A stretch of 64,000 nt of DNA from Populus alba (GCF_005239225.2 NC_133294.1:22085631-22149630), one strand, 5' to 3'. Shown: positions 1 through 11,474, numbered from the stretch's first letter. Notes: generated by a model not told the origin, from the letters alone. Numbers and translations are program-made.

Positions 1-1449
1 TGACAGCTCTTAAGTGATCATATGTATCCTCCTTTCTCTTATTTGTATGCAGGAGCTCTCTGATAAAGAAAGACATTAAGAAAAATTTCTTTCAACAAGA
101 ACATAATCAAAAATTCAAGAAGCTGCATAGCTGTGCAAACGGGAGTCATAGAAATGTCCATCTTGATTGCTCACATCTTTCTATGAGCTAATACAATAAA
201 TGACCTACAAGTAGGTACGCAAACATGGTCATTATGAGAAGATACACCTCCTGTGAAAACTTCTATTTTTACCCCTCTCAAATCTTCTGAACGCACAATT
301 ATTGTAAAACAAGGAGCATAAGCTTGAAAATATATGATAAAGTTCTGAGTAGAGACGTCGAAAAATCAAAACCTTATATCTGTAACGAAGAATAGGTCCA
401 TTACTCTCCCATCCGGTGTTGTGGATACCTTCACTTTTTTTATAGTGAGTTCAAGCTCACAAAGAACCTCGGTCACATCTGCAAAAGCAAACCTCCAGGA
501 TTCAGCTTGAAACATTCCAATTTCTAAATTCTCCACTGAAACATCAAAATCACAAGGCGATCTGACAACTTTACGCCGATTGCGAGGTATATGCAAGGTT
601 TTTACAGGGAACATGATTCCTTCAAGCTACATGTGATTGCTGAATTTAAAGAGTTTGAATTGCAATCTGGGAAACTTATGACAAGCTAAGGTTTTTAAAG
701 AACAAGAAGCAGTAAAAAGGTAGCTAAGAATCAGATCGGCCTTGGTGATCACTTTAGCAACAAAAATTACATGTATGAGCAGAAAACTACACACTCAAAA
801 CATTGAACAAGGAGGATCAGATAGAGAAAAGCTGAATAAAAAACACCCAGGAAAATATCAGCACCATGTAAAAGGCCTTTTCTGTCATGACAAACTAACT
901 TCAAGAGGAAAACATCAGGTGGTCTGGGAGGCTGCAATTCTGCACTGTAATAAGAAATCCCAGATGCTGAAGAACAAGAAGGGCATGCCCCTGCTAATCT
1001 CTTCTTCAATAAACCCCACCTTGTTGTTGATTTGCCAACCACCGAAAACACTATGTAGCACCATTTCCCATCCGTAGAAACATCTTCACCACATCAAAAA
1101 CAAGTCCAAAAACACCCAAAATCAGAACAAAAATCCCCATTTTCTTTCACAAAACTACTAAAAAAAGAATTAAAAAGGCACACACACACAACTTTGTTTT
1201 CCACAAACTAAAGGTGTGGAAAACAAAATATTGATCTGAAAACACTCGAAGACAAGCTCTAAAAATGGAGACTTTTCTCTCTTTGGGGTCCTTACCTCCT
1301 CTAACAATGCTAAGGCCAAAGAAGAGAATGATACGACATAAATCACAGCCAAGACCAGTCTTGTCAGGACAATTCACAGTGATAACAGCAGGGTCTCCTT
1401 CTTTCTCTGAGTGTCTAATTATCACTACATCATCATACAAAATTCCCAT
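1..1449 (-). CDS. ACR9: ACT domain-containing protein, ACR9/ACR10 type (5' part; gene continues past the left edge)
   Basis: Four exons are readable: 1449-1296, 1083-865, 478-373 and 59-1, with GT-AG borders and matching phases. Exon 1 starts MGILYDDVV and carries the first ACT motif (ITVNCPDKTGLG...DLCRIILFFGLSIVRG). Exon 2 adds DVSTDGKWCYIVFSVVGK and the linker ending DRKGLLH. Exon 3 continues the second ACT domain (DVTEVLCELELTIKKVKV, then DGRVMDLFFVTDIR). Exon 4 gives ELLHTNKRKEDTYDHLRAV before the sequence ends. ACT domains bind small ligands, usually amino acids. ACR proteins are non-enzymatic and thought to sense or signal amino-acid status. As I recall, ACR9 and ACR10 have three ACT domains, so roughly the C-terminal half is missing here. 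The ATG is chosen because it opens the conserved N-terminus. ACR9 versus ACR10 is not settled. Confidence 0.88.
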
Positions 1450-2734
1450 TTCCTGGACCTTTTCTTTCCCTAATCCTCCTCTTTTCTTTCTTGAACTTGC
1501 GAGCTGGGGTTTTTCTGTTGCTGTTGGTGGTGTACAGGGAAGAAGAAGCAGCAGCAGCGGATAAAGAAACAGAGAGAAAGAGAGTCAGAAGACAATGTTG
1601 TGTTGTGTTATTTTTGCTTCGCTTCTGCTTCACTTGTGTTCTTCTTCTTCTCGTCGTTTCCTTGTCTGTTTTACCTTTTGATTGAGATATTGGACACGAG
1701 ATGATGAGACAGTGTTCCAAGTTTGAGAAGCACGAGAATTTGCTGTCAATGCGGCATTTTCAAGTGTTTGTTTTTTATTGTGCTTTTAATTGTGTTTGTA
1801 TATATTTAAAAAAACAAATAGTGTTTTTATAGTTTTAATATGTTAATATTAAAAAAATAAATATATATATATATATTAATCTATTTTCAAGAAAACAATA
1901 TTCTTAAAAAAACTCTATACGCTAGAATATTAAACACTCTATAAAAAACCATGGAAGCAAACAATCGTCTAAAATAAATAAAATAATTCATGGAATTTAT
2001 GATTTTTTGTTTATTAAGTATCTTTTTCCAAATTCTTCTTTGAGCTCTGAAAATTGATTGGTTAGGTGGGTTTGTGACTTTGTGTTGAAGATAAGAGAAG
2101 GTTTAAGAGTACGATGTGAATTGTTTTTTTTTTTTTTTGTCAATTTAGATAGAAAATTCAGATAGCATGCTATTTTTTTTAATTTGCATTTTTTTTATTT
2201 ATTAAAACAGTATTTTTTATGATAAATTGCAAGAAAATAAAAGGAACGACTTGATTGATCTTAATGAGTAATTTATCTTAATTTATTATTAGAAAAAAGT
2301 TATGGTTTAGAAAACGATCAAATAACTTAGCAATTTGGAATTTACTTTAACCTGGTTTTTATTTTGAATTGTTTTTAATGTTAATTTAATAGATTGGTTT
2401 ATTATCAAGTTAATTTAACCAAAACTAAATAAAATTTATTGTGATCAACTCTCGTGAATTAAAAAAAAATAGAATGATTATTATTTTAGAAAAAAAATAA
2501 TAATTTGAGTTAACACAATGATAAATAAATGACTCAATATCCTGTTTTATATTATTTTTAGTATATTTTTTTAATTAAAAAACTCTTGAATTTACACGTG
2601 TTGAACATTACATTGTTTTTGTTTTTATTAAAAAATAAAGATATTCTAATTATTTAGTTATTAAAATTTTAATTATATCTAAAACTATTTCAATTTAAAA
2701 AAATAAAAATTTCAAAAATAGTTGTTGGTTGTCA
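1450..2734. other. 5' leader and upstream region of the ACR9-like gene, then AT-rich spacer
   Basis: Bases 1450-1720 are strongly GA-rich on the minus strand, as expected of a plant 5' leader for the minus-strand gene. Beyond about 1780 the sequence is A/T runs with a short TA run near 1862. I see no gene in the rest. Confidence 0.5.
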
Positions 2735-3060
2735 TTGTTATGGTCATAGTTTTGAAACTCGACCTAGCCCAACGGGTCAACCCCAGACTCGACCGATCCA
2801 GGGTTGGAATCGTGTAAGGTTGAAGAAAAAACATGGGAAAGAAAAACTTAGTGTGACCTGACAGGTTGACCCGGCAAGACCTGGTCAAAAACCTGGTTGC
2901 AACCCATTGACTTTTGTGTTTTTTTTACTAAAACAATGTCATTTTAATTTTTTTTTTTAAAATGATCCGGACAACTCAATAACTTGGTCAAACCCCGAAA
3001 TCTAAATCTTGAATCGGGCCAATCATTAGATCGGATCTAAAACCTATAATTATGGTTACA
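2735..3060. repeat. Dispersed repeat rich in GACCCGG/GGTCAA words
   Basis: This block is clearly more GC-rich than its surroundings and repeats words such as GGTTGACCCGG, CCTGGTCAAAAACC and CAACCCATTGACTTTTG. Similar wording recurs at about 29150-29330, 59285-59520 and 59930-59960. I recognise it as a dispersed family common in poplar intergenic DNA. No ORF or clear terminal repeats were seen. Confidence 0.5.
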
Positions 3061-3404
3061 GATATCATTGTATCAATAAAATGTCCAACAATATATTATG
3101 TCAAATAAGACTTAAAATCTTCATTTTATTACTTTTGGTTTATGACTGTTTAAAATAGTTCTCAAATATCTTTAAGATTTTTTTTTTTTAAAAAAAAATC
3201 ATAGTTTCTTAGCATAATGTGTTAAAAAATCATAACTTCTCATGCGAGCCTAGTTTAAGATGAGCTCGAACCAAAATTGTGTAGAGTAAATTTTAAACAG
3301 TTAAAATTGAGTTTCATGTTTTAGATTTGTTATGAATACAAACACAAACAAAGCTTAAAGCCTTAATAAAATTACCCAAATCTAGTTGGGAGATTTCTGA
3401 GGTG

Positions 3405-3590
3405 TTTGGTGCTGTGATTAAATTATATTTTTTAAAAATATAATTTTTTTTTTATTTTAAATTTTTTTTTTTAGATTATTTTAATATATTGATGTCAAGA
3501 TAATTTAAAAAAATATATATTTTTTAAATTATTTTTAAATAAAAAATACTTTAAAAATTAATATCATCCACGATCTTAAAAATCTCCAAA
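3405..3590 (-). repeat. Copy of the AT-rich dispersed repeat (reverse orientation)
   Basis: The block contains TTAGATTATTTTAATATATTGATGTCAAGATAATTT split by A/T runs, the reverse form of the family core seen at 9070-9100. It begins near GAGGTGTTTGGTGCTGTG, the usual family edge word, and ends around 3560-3590 in a poorly conserved tail. No ORF is present. Confidence 0.5.
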
Positions 3591-4190
3591 GTTTAACTCA
3601 CTCATTTTCAACCATATCTTTTACTGTGTAAATTGTTTTTTTTAAACTTGGATTACAATATAAAAAAATAACTCGGAGGGCACTTTTACTGGACATATCC
3701 GACATTATTGAACCATAAATATTAAAAAAATGGTGGTCGGTCCATTACTCTTAAAGTCCAACCTCTAAAATACCCATTTACGGAGATGTTGGAACTTCAA
3801 TACATTGCAATAAATTATATGATATATCATATAATGAGCGTACGATATGATATTTTGTCGTCGTTTGATTGGCCAGTTCAGCGCAGTGTGATAGCCACCA
3901 TCACGTGCCTTATTTTGTTGATGGGTCCCTCTCACGTGCTTATCTTAACGGAGTCTCCAAGAAAGAAAAGTCCTTTTGTGACTTGTGATTTTTTATATAT
4001 TTTTTAAGCCCTTTCACGTTTCACACCTTCTTTTTCACTTCTGCGTGTCCTGCTGTCACTCTGGCCCCACTGTTGCTTTTTTAAGTATTAATATATTAAA
4101 TTAATATTTTTATTATTTTTTTTAGATTTTTTAAAAACAATTTACAAACTAAACAAAAAAAAAACACCCATGAAAACAAATATATTACTT
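3591..4190. other. Low-repeat spacer with two G-boxes
   Basis: This part is less AT-biased than its flanks. Two CACGTG palindromes lie at 3902-3907 and 3933-3938, 31 bp apart start to start. A 73-codon open frame (3786-4007, +) covers them but resembles no family I know and ends in a T-run, so I do not call it a gene. The two G-boxes may be a remnant of a promoter; no transcript can be inferred. Confidence 0.3.
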
Positions 4191-4610
4191 AAAAAGTGTT
4201 TGAAAATGTATTAATAGTTGATTTTTAAAATATTTTTTATTTAGAAATATATTAAAATAATATATATTTTATTTTTAAAAAAATTATTTTTAACATCAGC
4301 GCATCAAAATAATCTAATAACACCAAAAATATTAATTTAAAATAAAAAAAAATTTAAAAAATTAATTTAAAAAAAAAAAACGTTTTAAAACACAAAACAA
4401 ATTGGGAAATGTATTGGAAAATATGTTAATAATTGCTTTTAAAAGTATTTTTTTAAATATGTTAAAATAATATATATTTTTTATTTTTAAAAAATTATTT
4501 TTAACATCAACGTATTAAAATAATCTAAAAATATATATTAATTTAAAATAAAAAATATATATTTTTAAACAAATATTTCAAAAACACAAAAATAATACAC
4601 TCAGTCGCCG
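4190..4610 (+). repeat. Two successive copies of the AT-rich dispersed repeat
   Basis: Copy one (about 4196-4400) and copy two (about 4405-4600) both run: TTGAAAATGTATTAATA or its variant, a TATTAAAATAATATATATTTT segment, AAATTATTTTTAACATCA, then GCGCATCAAAATAATCTAA (GTATTAAAATAATCTAA in the second). They are in direct orientation and about 210 bp apart, so either a local duplication or two insertions. Confidence 0.55.
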
Positions 4611-5265
4611 TTACAAACTAAAAAAAAAAAAAAAAAAAACGGTGCTTAGATAACAAGGCAAGGTGCAGAGCGCTTACCAACTAAATTGACTTGAAAAAAA
4701 AAAGCGAATTAAAGAATAAAAGTGTTAAAAGGATATGTAAAATGCTTTATTCCATCACAAATAGTAGCCATGGCCGAGTGAGGTATGAGATTATGGAGAC
4801 CACGTCATCAATTTTGGTAGATTCTAATAATTTAATTGTTCGATGGAGTAGAAATGTGGGTGGAGGAGCAGGACTTGGATCTTGATGCGCAAGGACCCGT
4901 TGTGTTGGCATGTAGCCTGGGCCTAGGGCATACTCGTTATTAATTTGAGAATCTTTTCACTCAGGTAAGTATGGCCAATATCCGGCGAGCACCACCAGCA
5001 TAAAATCTTCGTCTGCCGTCGAGATTTCATCGTTTCAGAGTCACGAGTCTAGTTTTAGGAAAGAATAAAAAGGATAAGCTGTCCTGTTCGGTTAAAAATC
5101 TAAGTCATTATAAAATTTTATTAAAATTCAGCTCTTTTAACTTTATAGTTTTAAAAATTGATTTAGTATGTCAACTCAGAACATGAAACTACCTGTTTGG
5201 GGCTGAGTTTCAACCTGTTTTTTGACAAATTTTAAATTTTTTTTGTTAAAATTGAGTGCGGTTTG
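4611..5265. other. Unassigned spacer
   Basis: Starts with an A-run at 4621-4639. The 4640-5060 part is near-unique and moderately GC-rich, with a 64-codon open frame (4691-4885, +) whose translation shows no recognisable motif. A TCAGGTAAGTATGG word at about 4961-4974 resembles a splice donor but has no exon around it. No gene is supported. Confidence 0.3.
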
Positions 5266-5400
5266 TATTTTTTGGATCGTTTTGATGTGCTGATATCAAA
5301 AATAATTTTTAAAAAATAAAAAAAATATTATTGGCATGTTTTTCGGCACGAAAAGCTATTTGAAAAGCAACAGCTACCACACTCTCAAACACCCTCTAAA
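5266..5400 (-). repeat. Copy of the AT-rich dispersed repeat (reverse orientation)
   Basis: Contains GGATCGTTTTGATGTGCTGA followed by TATCAAAAATAATTTTTAAAA, the exact reverse of the family core. The tail GCAACAGCTACCACACTCTCAAACACCC matches the TTTGGTNNTGTGGT edge words of other copies. Confidence 0.6.
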
Positions 5401-6390
5401 ACCAGGTTAAATTTAAAAAAAAAAATTTAATTGATCTAACAGGTTAACTTGTAATTTTTACAAATCAGCCATGTCTAAACAATATAAACCCCATACAGAT
5501 CATCACGCTTTGGCTTTTTCTTAACCATAAAATAAACAAAATATTTTTTATAAGCAAATCTTCACCATTTAAACTTCAATGAAGGTTGTTGACCTAATCT
5601 GGACTATCACATTTTCAACAGTAAAAAACTTGCAGAAAAAGCCTTGTAGGTTAAGGGTTTTTAGTTGTTGAATTATAAATAGGTTAAAGTGGGTAAAAAA
5701 TCCTCTTTTAGGGTGTTAGAGGATCACCGATGATAAAATTAGTAATTTAATAAATAAAAAGAGTAATAAATACACTTAAAGAAATTTAAATTTTAAGACT
5801 TTAGTTGTTCTTGTGATGAATATCTATATTTTTAATTTAAGAAAAAACTTGCATTTTACTTGGAAGTTCAAGGGTATTTATAGCCCATAAACCTTATTTT
5901 TTCATGGGTAGAGGGACTGAAGAGTAATTTTACCATAACAATATTTACTAGGAACAAAATATTCCTCACACAAGTTAATGAAGAAAAATATCTCTTACAC
6001 AAACATAAAATGAGCATTAATAGAGAATGATATCTCTTACACAGGTATTACTAAGCATTAACGGAGAAGAATATTGACGATGTCCCAAAAAATTTAAGTA
6101 GCCTAGAAATAAAGCTCTCGGGTTGAATAATTAGGTAATCAATTTGTCTTAGCAATATCATTTATTTTTCCTAGTCAAGGTAGTTGATAGCTTATGCTTA
6201 GTGTTTGGTAGGCCAATGTGGTTTGTGACTAGTATCTGCAAAATGTTCTTTTTTTATGGAGTTAAGGACTCCTCAATGGTAAAGTCAATAACTTTGTCGA
6301 GAGAGAAAGTGAAATGATATTTAGAGAGATAGACTCTGAAAATATATATGTTAGAAATGTTGAGAATGAAGAGACTTTGAATCTTTGTTC
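5401..6390. other. AT-rich spacer, probably old transposon-derived
   Basis: No gene seen. A segment at 5873-5935 (TATTTATAGCCCATAAACC, then TAATTTTACC) reappears in degenerate form at 7490-7550, on the other side of the inserted element at 6391-7473. The two halves could be parts of one older repeat, but I could not define its ends. Confidence 0.3.
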
Positions 6391-7232
6391 TAAGATGGTG
6401 TTTGGGTAAGCGGTTGCGGCTGCGTTTTACTTAAAACGCAGTTGGCAGCCGTTTGGTAATGAAAAAAAGCGAATTACTATTCATGGGTCCCACATGTTTT
6501 TTACGTTCGGACCGCAGGTAAGGAAAAGCAATGAAATCATGCTTTTCACGCACTGTGCATGTTAATTGCACTGTTCACTGAACAGTGCACACTAATGCAT
6601 TATTCACTTTTTTTTTACGTGTATTAAATGTTTTAATATTTTTATTTTTTTTATAAAAAAAAAACACTAGTTAAACAGTGCACACTAATGCACTGTTCAC
6701 GTTTTTTTAGTGTATTAAATTTTTTAACATTTTTATTTAAAAAAAAAAAAAAACTAGTAAAACAGTGGACACTAATGTACAGTTCATTTATTTATTTAGT
6801 GTATTAAATTTTTTAACATTTTTTTTTTCAAAAAAAAAAACACTAGTTAAACAGTGCACACTAATGCACTGTTCACCTTTTTTTTTTTTTCAGGGTATTA
6901 AATTTTTTAACATTTTTTTTTTTTAAAAAAAACACTAGTTTAAAGTGAATTAAATTCACTCGTACTGTAATGTGAACAATATTTTTTTCCCGAAAAACTA
7001 GTATAGAGTGAATTAAATTCACTCGCACTGTAATATCAATTTTATACCTGATAATATTTTATCTACGCTAAAAAAATTATGAAAACTGTAATTCTTATCA
7101 GATAAATTTTGTACATAATGGAATTATAAATAGTTTAATGGAATAATATAAAATATTTTATATAAAATAATTTTTATTTCATGATGTAATATAAGTAATT
7201 AAATTTACAATATTTAAATTAAAAATCATTAG

Positions 7233-7283
<51 letters not shown>

Positions 7284-7473
7284 TTATAACCTCAATTTGA
7301 AAAGCATTTTTTTAACCAAACACATTAAACTACTTTTTCTTCAACCTCAACTTCAACCACAGTTTTAACCAAACACCTATTTTTTCAAACCAACCTCAAC
7401 TAAAAGTACTTTTTATAAAACAACTTTTTTTAAACCACAACCACAAAAGCTACCGCAATACCAAACACACAGT
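6391..7473. mobile_element. Non-autonomous element with imperfect terminal inverted repeats and an internal tandem array
   Basis: The left end reads GTGTTTGGGTAAGCGGTTGC and the right end, reverse-complemented, reads GTGTTTGGTATTGCGGTAGC, an imperfect inverted repeat of about 20 bp. Inside, a unit of roughly 85-90 bp containing AACAGTGCACACTAATGCAC-TGTTCAC, a T-run, GTATTAAATTTTTTAACAT and an A-run ending in ACTAGT repeats four times between about 6570 and 6945. Two copies of GTGAATTAAATTCACTCG follow (6946-7025), and a TA run of about 42 bp at 7238-7279. There is no transposase ORF, so it would depend on a partner element. The superfamily is not clear; target-site duplications are not obvious. 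Confidence 0.5.
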
Positions 7474-8220
7474 AAATGTCTCATGGTGCATTTATAGCCA
7501 ATAAACCTTGTCCTTTTATGAAGAGAAGGGTTTGGAATGTAATTTTACCTTTGTGATATTTTAAGTTATTTGACTCAAAATAATATGTATGGAATCACTA
7601 TAACAAAATGAAAATCCCCTAGCAAGTGTTGGGCTTAGATAAAGTGCTCGAGCCCACGAGAGGTAAAAGTGGGTCTGAGCGCACTACTACTGTGACCTAA
7701 ATACGTTGGGTCAAATGAGAAAGCTCAAGCCCATGGGGATGAAAGTAGGTCTAAGAGGGCTACCTAGACCCAAACACTGGGCTTGAGCGTGACATCCCGA
7801 GCCCACGAGGGGTGAAAGTGGGTCTAGGAGCGCTGCCTAAACTCGAACATGCTAGTATTGGGGTTCAAGCCCATAAAGGGTGAAAGTGGGTTTGGAAGCG
7901 TTGTTTAAACCCAAACATGCTACACTCGAATGTATTAAAAGTGAGAAATTGATTCACATACATTGTCTGGACCCAAATATATTAGGCTCCGGACATGCTC
8001 TTGATCCCACAAGAATGCTAGGGTGCACGCTCAACACTAAAGGTATGGGGCACGCATCCTACATGGGCTAGGTAGTAACGCAAGCCTCAACTTCTTAAAT
8101 AATGAGCTCATGTTAGCATATCTAAGCTCAAATTACACCAATACTATTTAACCATTAGATTACAAGCAAATCTTCACTATTTTAAAAACTTGCGATTTTT
8201 TTTTATAAAAAAAAGCCCTA
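7474..8220. repeat. Short tandem array of 68-77-bp GC-richer units
   Basis: Four units start with AGCCCA at 7651, 7728, 7800 and 7868, so spacing is 77, 72 and 68 bp. Each carries GGTGAAAGTGGGTCTAGGAG or a variant, then a CGCTGCCTAAACYCAAACA segment. A weaker, diverged form of the same wording (GGGCTTG, GGCCTAACATGC, TAGACCCA) appears at 27770-28110. A 63-codon open frame at 7880-8071 is a by-product of the repeat and is not called. Confidence 0.55.
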
Positions 8221-8223
8221 GCT

Positions 8224-8445
8224 ATACTCCATGAACCTTGACCCATTATGATCAAAATCATGACTCGTCATGCTGACATTGTAAGGGAGCACATCAGCAA
8301 AGCAGAAGTTGTCAAGTTTCATGGCATCATCGCCATAATGACAGCAAAAATAATTGCAGACCTGTTCAAGGAAGTTCACATCACGGGCCTTGACCATGAA
8401 GCCATGAACTTCATAGGGCGACTTGAATCCTGGCTTGAATGATTT
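8224..8445 (-). pseudogene. Coding-like fragment of unknown identity (open on both strands)
   Basis: The minus strand is open for about 70 codons, giving a normal-looking composition: KSFKPGFKSPYEVHGFMVKA, then RDVNFLEQVCNYF, GDDAMKLDNFCFADVLPYN and SHDFDHNGSRFMEYS before a TAG. The plus strand is also open (8248-8442, 64 codons). A diverged copy of the middle part lies at 10100-10190 with stops and gaps. I do not recognise the protein. The most likely reading is an exon captured from a real gene and scattered in this region. Downstream 8446-8640 is also moderately GC-rich and may belong to the same relic. Confidence 0.3.
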
Positions 8446-8769
8446 GCCCTACAGCTAAAGCTAACGGTTCCCTTGAAGCCACGCATCTCCCTCCCCGGCT
8501 TGGATATTTAATAATCTTCACGAGGCGTCAATTCAAGAATTTTCATGTCTGGGTTTTTATATAAGCAGGGTGATCTAGACCCTTCAAGCCACAGAAATGG
8601 AAGAGACAACATACCTTAACCTGTTCCTATCTGTCTATGAATCTATGAAGTAAATTATTTTATTCTTAAATAAACATAATAAAATGGATACTTGAATTAT
8701 TTGTTGTTATCTAGATGCACAGTAGTAAGTATTTTTGAATTAGTTTCACTAGTTAACTTATATTGAAAA

Positions 8770-9185
8770 CCTAACCTTTTTAAAAATATTTTTAAAAACT
8801 TATTTTATTTTTTTATTCAAATTATTTTTTTAGATTGTTTTGATATACTAATATCAAAAATAAATTTTTTAAAAATTAAAAAACATAGATTATTTTAATA
8901 CATTTTTAAGTAAAAAACACTTTTTAAAATAATTGCTGACATAATATCAAACAAGAATAAAAAAGCTTTGTATACTTATTTAAGATGTGTTTATGATTGT
9001 GACAACGATTGCGGTTTAAAGTTTTTTTTTTGTTTAGAAATGTATCAAAATAATATATTTTTTTATTTTTTAAAAATTATTTTTGATATCAGCACATCAA
9101 AATGATATGAACTGGTAAAAAACAAAATTAACAAAAAATAATTTAAAAATTTAAAGAAACATAATTTATACCATGTTTTCAAGCA
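8770..9185. repeat. Inverted pair of AT-rich dispersed repeats
   Basis: A reverse copy (about 8775-8950, AGATTGTTTTGATATACTAA then TATCAAAAATAAATTTTTT) is followed 40 bp later by a forward copy (about 8988-9185, AAATTATTTTTGATATCAGC then ACATCAAAATGAT). Facing copies could fold into a hairpin if transcribed. No ORF. Confidence 0.55.
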
Positions 9186-9765
9186 TACCCTTAATGTACC
9201 CAGAGAAAATTAATATCAAATCCAAAGTTTGAAAGTAGAAAATTAAGAAATGAACCACATCTCTTTGCCTACTAGATTAACTTCTTAAAATTAGTGAAAA
9301 TTTATTGTTAATAACATAATATATGAAAACCCAATTATTGATTTTGTGTTTCTATGATTGGTTTTATTTGTAGGATTTTATGACAAAAATTACCATGTGT
9401 CTTTGGAACACCAATTAAGTGTCTATCTAAATGTTTTTATTAAATTATATTTCTTTGAAAAATAAGAACCACTCATCAAGTATTCTATATAGCATGTAAT
9501 AACTCAGATTAATAATATTTTATTAGTTATTTTATAGAATTTATTTGAAAAATATAAATAAATATAAAAGGGAGAATAATTTATACACTAATTTTTTTTT
9601 TCAGTTATTTTTTTTAAGTGAACTTATAAAAGTAACTAATAAAATAATATAAAATTACTTGAATCCATCATATTCTCTTAAACCGAGATAATTGATTTGG
9701 GCTTCTAAAATCCCTAATAGCCTAGTAAGTTTAAAGCATTCATTTTTTAATTGGGCATGAGATTT
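9186..9765. other. AT-rich spacer
   Basis: No gene, no recognisable repeat and no structured motif was seen in this stretch. Confidence 0.4.
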
Positions 9766-9960
9766 TAAGTTTCTAATTGTTTTTGTATTTAAAAGTATTT
9801 TTTAAAAAAAAATTAATTTTTTTAATTTTAAATTAATATTTTTTTTGTTGTTTTTAGATTATTTTGATACATTTATATAAAAAATAATTTTAAAAAATAA
9901 AAAATATTATTTAAATATATTTTTAAATAAAAACATTTTAAAATATAATCACTACTATTC
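9766..9960 (-). repeat. Copy of the AT-rich dispersed repeat (reverse orientation)
   Basis: Shows TTTTTAGATTATTTTGATAC followed by ATTTATATAAAAAATAATTTT and TATTTTTAAATAAAAACATTT, in the order expected of a reverse copy. It is more diverged than the copies at 5266 and 8988. Confidence 0.45.
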
Positions 9961-9999
9961 TTCCAACAAACTACATCACCAATGGCCGCCGAATTTGAC

Positions 10000-10205
10000 A
10001 ATTGTGCTCTCAAATTAAAGAGGAAAAATAAAATAAAATAACAATCAGCCATTCCTTAATGGCAAGCTTCTCCCACAATTGTCAACGGCCTCCTCTAGTG
10101 AGCAGTTGTTGACGGTGGCGAGGCATAAACTGTCCAGTTTCATGGCATCACCGCCACAATTTCAGATTTCTTAAGGGAAGTTGACAGAATTACTTGAAGG
10201 TGTAG
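10000..10205 (-). pseudogene. Diverged second copy of the unknown coding-like fragment
   Basis: GTCCAGTTTCATGGCATCAC-CGCCACAAT here matches GTCAAGTTTCATGGCATCAT-CGCCATAAT at 8310-8338, and the following GGGAAGTTGACA matches GGAAGTTCACA. On the minus strand the shared peptide is GGDAMKLDS against GDDAMKLDN. The frame is broken on either side. The distance between copies is about 1.8 kb and they lie in the same orientation. Confidence 0.35.
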
Positions 10206-11240
10206 TTTTATATATGGAATATTTAATTAGTAATTGAATCCCTATAACTGAATAAATTAATCAATTAGTCTTTGTAGCATCATAAATAATTAAATAGTCC
10301 ATTGACTAAGATCGACCATCCATGATTTAGTAGTTTCTTACTCTAAAAATACCTTTTTTAAAAAATCAAATTTACCCATATCACCTTATTTTATTTTATT
10401 TTTTAGTTTTAAATAAAGGGAAAAAAAAATAAATTTTAAAAAAACACCGTCTATGTAATAAAAAAATTATAATTTTTTTTTAAAAAATAAAGATGAAATA
10501 TGTAATTTTTCTTAACTAATTTGGGAGTATAGTTGTAGTTATTTTTTAAAGTATTTTTTATTTAAAAATAAATTAAAATAATATATATTTTTTTAAAAAA
10601 TATTTTTTGATATCAGCATATCAAAATGATTCAAAAATATATTAATTTAAAGTAAAGAAAAAATAAAATAAAGTAAAGAAATAAATGGTTTTTTTTTTTC
10701 GACTCTTTCAAAATTTTTTTCCAATGATCTAATTATTTCAATATTCTTAACTTCTAAGTTAGCTGTATAAGTTTATCTTGACTAAAAACTCAAATTTTGT
10801 TTTTTAATATAAAGTATTAAGATAATATTTGTGGTAAGTGAGTTCAGTTTTCTTTTTTTTAACTTGGCTTTTTTTCATAGTTCTTATTAATGTATATTAT
10901 TTAAGGTCATCTATTTCATAGAAAATAAATATTTTACTTCTACCAATACTAAAGATTGTGGACAAGTTTGTGATAAAATTTTATAATGCGCTCACACACA
11001 TATATTGTATTTTTATTCTATTAAAATTGACACCCTATTATCATAGTTTAGAATTAACTTGGAAAAAAGCTTGAATCATTAAATTATCAAGTCAAATTCA
11101 AATTAATTATTTTTATTAAAAAAACTGAGATTAAATGAATCAATCAAATCATTATAAATCTAATCGGATCAAAGAATATATATATATAAGAATTAAATGA
11201 AAAGGGGCATTATAGGAAGTGAAGAGAACTGTAACGGCTA
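10206..11240. other. AT-rich spacer with one forward dispersed-repeat copy
   Basis: A forward copy of the AT-rich repeat lies at about 10528-10700 (TAAATTAAAATAATATATAT, then TTTTTTGATATCAGCATATC, AAAATGATTCAAAAATATA). The rest is A/T-rich with no gene. From about 11240 the composition changes into the leader of VPS2.3. Confidence 0.45.
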
Positions 11241-11474
11241 GTTAGACTAGTACAATTGGATGAAGATCTTGGGAGGAAAAAAAAAAAAACCAGCACGCTC
11301 CCCAAAGCAGTAGCCTCCTCTCCTTTAATCACATTTTCCACTTTCTTCATTACAGTAACACACACTTTCCTTACTTGGAAGAAATCTAGTACTGCATTAG
11401 GGTTTCTTGTATTCTCCTTAGAAGAGAGCAAGGGATTTTTTTTCGTAAGTGTACTAGGTTCACTGCTTGCAACA

